DNA of 64,000 bases from contig JAUKTV010000011.1 in NCBI GenBank assembly GCA_030549205.1, positions 186,001-250,000 of the forward strand. The letters run 5' to 3'. Position numbers and translations under genes: made by a program. Below are positions 55,072 through 64,000 of the stretch, one piece after another; position 1 is the stretch's first letter; every line of letters begins with the position of its first letter. The notes below the pieces were generated by a model. The model was given only the letters and a program-made list of their open reading frames with translations, was not told the origin of the DNA and did no database searches. Source of the DNA: Apiosordaria backusii (Eukaryota; Ascomycota; Sordariomycetes; Sordariales; Lasiosphaeriaceae).

Positions 55072-55308
55072 CACGTTGTGGACAAAAAAAATAGAGACTG
55101 CTGCATAAAACAAAGGCCTTCAAAGATAGTGATGAGGCGTTGAAAGATAGTCGATACGTCTTAAAGGTGACTGACTTAATCGGCATTCGGATGTAATTGG
55201 ATGCCTATTAATTACTTTTGAGGCCTTTCGCCTATCTTTAAAGGCCTGTTCACTATCTTTTAAGACCTTTGTTTTAAGTCGGAGTCTCTATTTTTTGGCC
55301 ACAACGTG
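55072..55308. mobile_element. MITE with long inverted ends and a 5-bp target duplication
   Basis: The element of 237 bp starts CACGTTGTGG and ends CCACAACGTG. The two ends pair over about 80 bases with few mismatches and small gaps, including AATAGAGACT and AAAACAAAGG blocks. CCGGC stands directly outside both ends (55067-55071 and 55309-55313), as expected of a target duplication. Inside each end a unit of about 20 bases containing AAAGATAG is repeated twice. There is no coding frame, so it would need a transposase from elsewhere. The superfamily is not clear from a 5-bp duplication. Confidence 0.88.
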
Positions 55309-58300
55309 CCGGCATCTCAGAAAAGGACTCGCTGACCTGGACTTATGTGGTAGAGACAACGAGAAGGTTTTAGGCTTGATTTGCCGAGCAAGGAGTCAAG
55401 CATGACACATGAGATACCTACCGCTTGACGCCGCACCTATACAGATTAGTATTGTAGAGGCTTCATCGATTTCACACTGTCATATTTGCGAGAAGCTGCT
55501 TTTGAGTGTTCGTTCATAATGGCTACTCTACTGCTGGTATTACACCCGTTTGGTAATACGGCCTGTGTTACACCATTACCACATGCTAGATTCTGCCTCC
55601 CTGATCGTCTCTCGTGGAAAGTCAAGCACTGTAATACAGGAAATTTGTATCCCCTTTGGCATATCTGGACACTCAATTTGACGAAGCAATTGAAGGGCCA
55701 TCGGATCGCCGCTAAGCTGCAGAACCAAGCAGTTTGTTTACTGCCCCCTGAATTGTGGATCCACAGCTCCCTATCCCATGCTCTTACCGTCCGATGCCAT
55801 TCATATTCACAATAGGTAAGGAGAAAAAGCATCAAGTAAAGTGGAAAAGCTCAAATCAAACCCATGCATCAGTCACACCAACCCAGCGCAAACTGGGAAA
55901 CGGAGAATAAAACGACCAGTTACAGCGGCCCATCACGCTGCAAGTGGTGTTACAGCCAGTGCCAATAATTCCCATTTCCGGCTGCGCAACTGCATCACAC
56001 TTAGCAACGCACACACCAGATTCTTGGTCCATTGGCACACTTTGGAACAACGGCACGAAGCACCGCATGATGGCCACAAGTAAAAAGAACTCTCCTTGTC
56101 GTGCTGCCACCCATCGTTACGCCCAGAACGAAATGTCGCACACTAGTGGACCACTTGCTTGCATGAGGGCGTGCCGCTTGGTCCAACAGCGATGCGGTGC
56201 AGCCCCAAAAAGAAAATATGGGAAAGAGGGATATGCGGCGTTTTCATGCGTGTTTCGCACATGTCTCTCGTGTATTTCGTCAGAACTTCCGAAATCGAAC
56301 ACGCACTGGTTCGACAAACACGATTATGATACCATGTGGACTTGTTGCCGCGGAATTGACGTCAAATATCAGCGTAAACTCCATCAACTTTGATGTGGCA
56401 AGATCGAGTTGGGGCCGCCCTCCTCGACGGCACTTTCAGAATCTCAAAGAACCTGCACTTTGCGCCGCGGAATTCAAACAACTTTGTTGAGTTGTTGATC
56501 GCCTTGTACCTGGTCCACAAGAGATTATATGAGGCTCAAACTTGTGTCGAGACACAACTCGCCGTGAAGCTAACGAGTATGCCATCAGAGCATACCTGCG
56601 CCGCAAGCAATCCCGCTTGAAGAACTTTTGGCGTCTTTCACCTTCAAATATCCCCGTGAAACTCTCTCAAACCCGTCATCAGATCGGTGTTCCCCATTGT
56701 TGACTCCACTTCGTGATAGTTTTACCTCACAACGCCGGTCCGTGCAACCCCTTACTGGTGGCCAGGGATGGCTCCACAGCAGAACCAGCTTGACGACAAA
56801 GACAGAGTTTCGATTGAATTATATTGTTGGCAAGGGCCTGCTTTTCGGTCTGCGTTGGGCTGGCGGCAGTCGGTGTCGGTTACGCGGTATCGACGACGTG
56901 CGGCGGGAACGGAAGCCTGTGACCCAGGTTAGCATTTCCGGCCATCAACGGGGGAGATAAGCAACGAAACAATAACTACTCAGCAGTTTTGGCTGGAGCA
57001 TGAACATGGTAGATGCCGGCCATGCTTCTGGTTTATTCGATATCCTCACAATAACATGACAGGAATCGTGGAGCTTGATATTGCCGATGGAATCTTGTGC
57101 GAGGGGAGCAGCAGCCATCGATAACAAACCTACAGAAGCTTCGCTATCAGGTGTACCAGGTCAGTCAGCCTCCACATTCTTTGCCCAATGAGTCTCTTAC
57201 TGAGAGATGGGTGTTTGCCATGGAAGAGAGGGTGGTGTATCTGTAGAAGATGTGTCGAAGTCTTGTTGCCGCGTTGTCTTTGGCTAACCTCTGCCGCACC
57301 TAAGCATCAATATCCCTCGGAAAGCGCCCCGCCTGCCATGTCTTTGGCTGGTCACAGATTTGCGCGACTTGGTGGGAATCTTGCTGCGCAAAGCGACGGA
57401 GGGGGCGTTGAGAGGTGCGAGACTCGGAGAACGGGAAGCAGCTGAAAGTCCCACTAACACTGTGGAAACCTTGGGGCCTCGGGCCAGGGGCAGTGCATCT
57501 CGCCATCAATGTGGGTGTTGATCGTCGATTAGCGAATCGTGAAACTCTCTCTGTGGAACGACTGGCAATCGCCAACCACAAAGGATGGATTGCAGAGTAA
57601 GCTGACCAAAGAGCTAGAATGACATTGCGCAAGCGCTGGCTGGCATAGTGGCATCGCAACCACAGCGGTCAGTATCCTCGAGTTGGGAACAATCCCTGAT
57701 CCAGCAGGTCGATAATTTCCCAGGAGTTATTATGGCGGGATCGCGAAATCATGGCCATGCTGTTGGGTCGCGGGTCCTCCACATTCTCGTAGCTTGGCAT
57801 GATCCGTCACTCAGGTTCTTGACACCTCCCAGATAAGCGGGCTCTTGTCCCTTGTCGTCCCAACGCCACGATGCTGTTTTTCGGGTACCTCGGGCAGAAA
57901 GGACGGGATGATTCGATACCGATAGTCCTTATTCGGGAGATACCGAAAATCAAGACCAGGCAGAGGAGGGATGGGCGTGTCGCGAAGGGTGCAATCATAT
58001 CGAACGAAGAGGCCTTGGAGGTTGCATGAATGACATGGATCACAAGCATGGTGTCTGGAAGCATGTCAGATTTCTCCGAAACAGAGTGACAGGTAACATA
58101 CCAGGCAGGACCATCCACACCTCTCGGATTTGAGCAAGTTCATGACGATTCCGGGATGCTCCATGCTCCCTGTTCGGTGGACTCGGTGTGATCCCAAGTG
58201 CGCCTGCGATCCTTTGATGCAGGAGAAACTGAATCAAGCAAGGATGGCTTCGGTTTGGTACAACGCAGACCGAGATGTCCGAGAGGTGAAGGGACTGCCG

Positions 58301-60310
58301 CTATCAGCAACATTGTTCCAGCCAGACGCTGGGCGGGATCATGCAAGGACCGAACAGCATTTTCATGGCCATCTGTCCGCCCATGGCAGCCTGGAAGATG
58401 GAGTCGAGGTCGAGGCCAGCGTGCTTCTCGCACTTGCCTCGACCGTTTCAATTCCCCACTGGCGGTGAAGTCACTACTTCGCTATGGCAGTGCCAATGCA
58501 GTGCCAGTGACGGGATGTGCCAAAGTCGAGCTTCCGGTTTAGGGTAGCTAACGCTCAATATCACTCACTGTTCCCGAGCCATTCTTCGTCGCCAACACGT
58601 TGCCAATGGCAGCACCTTTCAACCTCCTTAAGTCCTAGATCCAAGTCGATTTCCTCAAACACGCCTTTAATTCAACAGCTCAACGGGCCAGGCTCCGAAC
58701 CCTGTTTCCCGGAAACAAACTACGTACCCGAATGAAATTGGCGAAACTGTAATTTCTGACAGCCAGCTCCAACATCCACGACCCACATTCCGCATTCTGC
58801 ATCGTACCAACACCCAACCAAAGCCCGCTCGTTTGTTCGCCGTTGTAGACCAGGCTTGCTGCACAACACCACGAGACCTGGCCGAAACTCAACGCACCCT
58901 CGGAAACTCCCGTAGCTCGTCGAAAGAACAAACTCCCAGACCGCCACTTCAAGACGACAGATATGCTGCAGGAACCTCGCAAAGGTGTCGTGCTTTGAGA
59001 ACAAACGAGATCGTCGCCTGGCCCAAGCCGGGCTGCATTCTGCTCCCATCGAGCCATGGTACGTATGTACTTCCCACACCCATGGCGTCTTGCATATAGC
59101 TCGGTAGTTCTGACCAAAAGCCGATTTTTCCAGTCACGTCTCACCCTCGCCAACTGATCACTGGACTCGTCTTCAATGTGCTGCCTGAGCTTGGAGCTTG
59201 GAGGGTTATGTTGTTCCGCATGGGAATCAATGACACCACGGTCCGTCTGCTTATCGCCCGGCTGACGGGTCTAACTTCTGGGGTCGGCCCGTAGGGGGCC
59301 TAGATGTGGTCCGGGGGACTGCTGCTGACGGTTACATCCAAGTGCCCGCCGTCCGTCCGCCGTAGCACGCAAACGGGCGCGAGGAGGGCATCTATCCCCA
59401 ACCAAACAAGCAAGCAGAGCGAGTCACTGTTCCTCAAGGTACCGACCGTGCGCTGCTTTTGCATCAACATCCCCTCCGCTCGTGGAACGCAAGTCGGGTT
59501 GGCGTCCATGAGGAAAACCGAGAGGGCGCACTGCGTTACGTTGTGCAGCGGCATTGATGGGCCGCCGTTAACGAAAGCCATCGTCTCCCGTGGGATGTAG
59601 AGCCCGACCTCAACCGAGATAAGGGTGAACTATCAGGTATGCACATCCCTATCCTTGACCCTTAAATGAAAAGTTGAGAGGTCAGACAGTACAGATGCAG
59701 CACTTGACCCGGAAGGAGCGGGCTCCAGCTTCACGCCGCCGAACAACAGCAGCAGTTGGTTGAGCAATTGGTTGGCCAGTTGGTTCAAGGTTAGCAGCAA
59801 GTCTCCGAGGAAAGCAGCATTACGGTGCGGCCACCAGGCGAGGAGACCACCGAGGCCTTGCTGAACGCAGAGGCGTCAGGAAAAGTGTGGCACTCTTCCC
59901 TTCTAATACACCAGGACTCATATTTTACCACAGTTTTGGAAACGCCGCTCAGGTTGGTGGCACAGCAATATATCGCCCGCCATCTGCGTCTTTGTTGCCT
60001 TAGCTCCGTGGCCCCCGACGACGTCCGGTACTTGTTGGACGGACGGGAAGTGAGAGTGAGTATTGTGAGTCCGCAGAATCAGGTCCCGCTGTACTGCGTA
60101 ATCCTGGTGGTTGTTTTTATCGAAAGTAGGTCGGCTTGTCAGCCATTCCTCTTGACTCAGCCTCGTGGTTACTCGGGGGGCTTATTGGACTACGAGTATA
60201 CATGGATCACCGGAAGGCGTAGTGTATGTATCAATGTAAGTGAAGACTTGCTGTTCTCTTCCAACTCCCTCGTGTATTCATGGTATTGCTAGTTCGCCCA
60301 TGAGACAACG

Positions 60311-60334
60311 TGGCTGGCAATTGACTGCCAGCCA
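60311..60334. repeat. Perfect 9-bp inverted repeat
   Basis: TGGCTGGCA and TGCCAGCCA face each other across a 6-base loop. It lies in the gene-poor interval; no T-run follows, so it is not an obvious terminator. Confidence 0.8.
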
Positions 60335-61223
60335 ACGCATAAGATCCAGCCTTGGTGTGGACTCGAGGAAGTACTGGGTGCAAACGGAACGAGTTGCTTA
60401 ATCAAGACAAAACACTTATTCAACCCTCGGCAAGGGGCTGCCTACTGGTGGCTGGCCATACGCCGCTCTTTGTGGTTGCTCGCTGTCGGCAGTCAGCGTC
60501 CCATTAAAGAAGTGAGTTGATACCTGGTAGTGGTAGTTGACGAGGTGGATGTGATACCCGTGCGCTTGCATTTCTCGATGACTGCGAGGAGGGTGGGCAA
60601 TGTGTGTTGGGGGTGGATCCAAACGGACGAAAAATCTCGCGACAACAACACATCTCCCTGGGCTTCCCATTCCCAATCCATACTGGTTTGGTCAGACGAT
60701 ATCACCATTCTCACAGCAACTATTACGAGCACACGAACTGCGCTGCAGTGGGTAATATTTCGTATCGTATCTGGATATCTGACGAATTTTTCACTACCGT
60801 CGTCCAAAAGAGAAAGCCAAGACACGAACCATTTCCCAACCAAGCCCAAACCATTCAAAATCGGAGCCAAGACCGAGAAAGATACAAGGTGTCCCAAGCT
60901 AGGGAACCCTAGCTGGGGGGTGGGAAACCTGCTCCCGTCATGGGCCGTACCGGTAAGTAGAGTGGAGTAGAAAGCAGCCATGGCACTACCTTGTTGAAAA
61001 CAACAGAGCGGTGATCCGAAGGTTGTGGGTGTGTGAGTCTATCGAATGATGGAATGGAGTAGAAGGAGCTGCTTAGTGTTGTTTTTGTCATGCTTGCTCA
61101 TACTGTGGTTGCTCATGGCATAACCAAGCAAAGGAATGCCCACCATATCCACCCATGATCGGCAGTAGTGGCTGGAGTAATAATACAACCTGATCGTAGC
61201 ATTGGGTACATCGGTGAGGCCTG

Positions 61224-61281
61224 AAGAGAGGGGGAAGAGAGGGGGAAGAGAGGGGGAAGAGAGAGGGAAGAGAGAGGAGGG
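61224..61281. repeat. Homopurine minisatellite, 11-base unit
   Basis: About five units of AAGAGAGGGGG run head to tail, the last two slightly changed. The plus strand is pure purine for at least 58 bases. Confidence 0.9.
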
Positions 61282-61290
61282 AAACGGGGC

Positions 61291-61311
61291 CCGCGGGCGC
61301 GACGCCCGCGG
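61291..61311. repeat. GC-only palindrome next to the purine repeat
   Basis: CCGCGGGCG and CGCCCGCGG form a perfect 9-bp stem with a CGA loop, ten bases after the purine minisatellite. Confidence 0.9.
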
Positions 61312-63219
61312 AAGGGTATGGCGTGGATGCTAGAGAGACTGATGGTGTGGCCCAATGTGGGTGTGGTGTTAATGGGTGGCAGGAGGCGTATGGCGTTAAT
61401 ATCAAGACTGCTCGCGAGTGGGTTGTTGGGCTGGATTGGGCTATTGGAATCATTGGATAGGATAGCTCGTGGAGAGGGGGGAACGGCGAGAAAGTCGAAG
61501 TACCTCTTAATTTCACACATAGCAAGTAGCTTTTCCGGATGATACTTCCCGTCGTTTGTCCAGTTCAAACCAATAGAGACGATGTTGGGTATCCTCAGTT
61601 ACCAGTCTCACTACCCCATGCATCCATCTTACTGGACTGGACGTTCATGACCCAGCTTCCAATCCCAGCACTCAAAAAGTATCAGTACCTCGTCAAACAC
61701 CCAGACAAGTACACAAGAGAACCTAGACTATCCCCACACCCGTATAGCACCCCAACAGACCACGGGCCAGAACCGATAGACAGACTTGACGAACGCCCAA
61801 ATCTATAGACCTTTCCTCATTCGGAAACACCTACATGCCTCTCTGACACAGAGATATAGCACTTACACAGACCACTTACACACCCGCATTGCGACGCAAC
61901 CCAACACTCGCCAACTCCCACGCACCCCTTCTCTTTCACACACACTGCTTCCCCTCACACACACACAGCCATCCTGCTTCTTCCCGCCCTTCCGTCTCAC
62001 CAGTCTCACGTCTCACATATCTTCCCCCTTTCTTCGTCTTACACGGGGAAGAGGGGAACAGCGCTCTGCTGTACTCACCAATCTACTTACCCCCCACGGC
62101 TGACCTACACTGCTCACAAGGCACAAGGGCACAAGGCAACGAGGCGGGTCAAAAAAAAAAAAAAAAGGCGGGCGTAACTGTTTCACAACAGCAGGATGTA
62201 TATACCCTCCTCCTCATGTCATGGGTTCTAGTCCATCGCTCCCCGGTTCGGCCGGGACGTCAACCTCTTAGATACCTAGGTAGGCATCTAACCGAACGCA
62301 GGCCTTTCCGGATGTGTTTGAGTGTGCATATGTGTTAATCTCCACGGTCGGGCACGAGTAAATGCAAATGTATGGATCCGGACAATCGTAGATGTGTAAA
62401 TGACTAGGTATGCTGTGTACGTGTGTGGGCGGGTATATTGATGGACCAGGAAACTACAATGCGAGTGTAAATAGCTAGAGTCATGTGCGCATATGTGTGT
62501 ACAAAACTTGAAATTAGATAGATACTAAACTATAGAGAAAAAGAAATAGACGAGAGGTAGGTTTTTTATGTTCAAGCCAAACTCTGCAAAAAGCAAAAGT
62601 CGCTGCTGGCAGGCTTGCATGAACATGATATACTATACTAAATCACAGAACAATAAGAAGAAACAAAAACAGAAAATCAATCTTGATATCTGGTAATGAC
62701 CGGCGGCAGACAGCCTCGCAAAAACACAAAACAGAGTGCCAATCTCACCAAGCTAGAGAAAAAAAGAGATTCATATACGCAAATACCAGAGTGCTGTGAA
62801 AGAAAGAAAAGAATAAGAAACATAGAAACGCGCCACGGCAAAAAAAACCCGCCAAGATCGCGACTTCTCGGCTATAATATACTTCAAATAGCCACCCATA
62901 CCAGACAGAACCAAACCGAAAAACCATCCATACGTGGACAACGTGAAAACATACTCACACCGTGAGGCCCAATCCAGATATTTCCTCCCGTTCCACCACC
63001 AAATGAAGACAGAATGAAAAAGACATCGTTCCATTTTTCACGAGTTGTAAATCATCAGCAGAACAAGCCTTGTCGTCCAGATGTGCAATGAAAACGCGAA
63101 ATCCCCATGCTCAACGTCAACGCTAAACATATCGCCAAAGAACAATTGGGGTATAGGACATGCAACTCATTGCTCCTCGCTTTGTCGTGTGATGAAAATC
63201 ATATACAGACAGATATATC

Positions 63220-63939
63220 TTAGGACCTTCGGCCCAATCTCCCGAGCATGTCGCGATCGATGCCGGAACTAGGACCACCTCGTTCGCGTTCATCCGCGCT
63301 GATAAGATGGCCAAGACTCATTGGGTTGGCCGAAGAAGTAGAAGCCGCCTGCGAAGGCGAGTGAGCCATCAGAGCTGGCGGTTGCTGAGAGTGCATCGGA
63401 GGAGCGCTAGGCCCGCTCGGACTCGGCTTTTGAGGGGTTGGAGTCCCGTCTTGATCGTAGACGCTGTGAGTCCTGTCTTGATCATACGCGCTGTGCTGAT
63501 ACTGGTGATAGCCCGTCGGGGGAGTGCCGTTGCTGTGATTTGACGCGGGGGAGCGTCGTCGGGGGTCGTCGTCAGGCGGGTAGTTGGGAGGACCAGGTCG
63601 GTAACTTGGGTCGTCTTCCGGTGGACGAGTTCGTCGTCGACTGCATTCCCGGTCATCGCACGGAGGATAAGCAGTCGTGGGCGAATGCAAAGGAGGCGGG
63701 TAGTCACTGGGAGGATGTTGCTGGTAAGACCGTTGCGGAGGAGGCGGCTGTGAGCCGAGAGGCTGTCCCCATGCTCCATAAAGTGGCGTTCCAGGAGGCA
63801 CTCCGCCTGGGACTGCCTGAACCGGTACGAAAGTAGCCGAGGAATTAGAAGACACCGGCTGGAACACGCAGTCGATTCGAAGCTTGTCGCAATTCGTGCA
63901 TTTTCCATTCTGCGTATTTTGATAACCACTGCAGCGAAT
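63220..63939 (-). CDS. Zn2Cys6 transcription factor, C-terminal exon (start lies beyond the right edge)
   Basis: A minus-strand exon of 239 codons begins after an acceptor at 63940-63941 that has a GCTAAC branch-like site. It starts inside the zinc cluster: IRCSGYQNTQNGKCTNCDK then LRIDCVF gives four of the six Cys with spacing C-x10-C-x2-C-x6-C, as in fungal binuclear clusters. The rest is Pro/Ser/Gln-rich (residues of about 40-239) with charged clusters and ends LGRLGRRS. The first two Cys must lie in an upstream exon outside the window; 63942-64000 is intron. There is no fungal-specific regulatory domain after the cluster, so this is a short factor. Target genes are unknown. Confidence 0.82.
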   Translation of the reverse strand: MRCSGYQNTQNGKCTNCDKLRIDCVFQPVSSNSSATFVPVQAVPGGVPPGTPLYGAWGQPLGSQPPPPQRSYQQHPPSDYPPPLHSPTTAYPPCDDRECSRRRTRPPEDDPSYRPGPPNYPPDDDPRRRSPASNHSNGTPPTGYHQYQHSAYDQDRTHSVYDQDGTPTPQKPSPSGPSAPPMHSQQPPALMAHSPSQAASTSSANPMSLGHLISADERERGGPSSGIDRDMLGRLGRRS

Positions 63940-64000
63940 CTGCCGATTTCAAACCAAAGTTAGCATGCACTCCTGGAGGTAATTTGATTATGTCATCTGG

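Larger units (their letters stand above)
55314..63219. other. Gene-poor interval of about 7.9 kb
   Basis: Between the MITE and the zinc-cluster gene I find no frame with a recognisable domain, splice pattern or codon bias; the longest (59825-60292 plus, 60493-60981 minus) look random. Base composition stays near that of the surroundings and no strong C-to-T decay is obvious, so it does not look like a RIP-mutated transposon. 61600-62100 is pyrimidine/CA-rich like a long fungal leader. A-runs occur near 62150. Three structured DNA repeats are listed separately. Confidence 0.5.

Noticed and set aside
55314..58000. RIP-mutated transposon remains
   Set aside because: No strong AT bias and no transposase or reverse transcriptase fragments could be read.
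58680..60981. Several frames of 100-160 codons in the gene-poor interval
   Set aside because: No recognisable family, no codon bias, mutual overlap on opposite strands.
1..64000. CRISPR array or prokaryotic operon
   Set aside because: No spaced direct repeats, and all clear genes have fungal introns.

Overview
The window reads as nuclear DNA of a filamentous ascomycete, most likely a Sordariomycete near Sordariales. The grounds are short introns (about 50-100 bp) with GT...AG borders and CTAAC-like branch sites, and fungal families such as an Ayg1-type hydrolase, a DUF6590 protein, a Zn2Cys6 regulator and a PMT1-type mannosyltransferase. All gene models below were read by eye from open frames, splice borders and family motifs; no alignment or search was run.

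Layout. 1-8 kb: the start of a Gln-rich protein (minus), a 1004-residue disordered protein (minus) and the Golgi syntaxin Sed5 (plus). 8.9-14.9 kb: a metabolic block of an aldo-keto reductase, a zinc polyol-type dehydrogenase, a KduD-like short-chain dehydrogenase, an Ayg1-like polyketide hydrolase and a small unknown ORF. 16-27 kb: glucosamine-6-phosphate acetyltransferase (GNA1), a 1.16-kDa-residue-scale class 3 lipase (1162 residues), a GH43 glycosidase broken by a one-base frameshift, and a single-pass membrane protein with a Cys-rich outside and a Gln/Gly/Pro-rich inside. 29-31 kb: a DUF6590 gene, also broken by a one-base frameshift, and a tRNA-like locus. 31.8-46.4 kb: housekeeping genes for a protein O-mannosyltransferase, splicing factor SF3A1, sorting nexin Snx3/Grd19, the mitochondrial pyrimidine nucleotide carrier Rim2, and an RRM protein with repeats. 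49-55 kb: ARPC4, the proteasomal deubiquitinase Ubp6, a small probable mitochondrial membrane protein and a sedoheptulose-1,7-bisphosphatase-like enzyme, followed directly by a 237-bp inverted-repeat transposon (MITE). 55.3-63.2 kb: almost 8 kb without a convincing gene. 63.2 kb to the end: the C-terminal exon of a Zn2Cys6 transcription factor.

What stands out. (1) Many genes show a strong switch of third codon positions from C at the 5' side to G at the 3' side of the same exon, starting again after an intron; housekeeping genes such as Ubp6 and SF3A1 do not show it. (2) Two accessory genes each lack one base. (3) The MITE has long imperfect inverted ends, a 5-bp target duplication and internal 20-bp repeats. 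(4) The redox genes at 8.9-13 kb may form a small sugar-acid or polyol pathway. (5) ARPC4 has a first coding exon of just the ATG and a last one of 9 bases. No CRISPR array, rRNA or complete autonomous transposon was seen.
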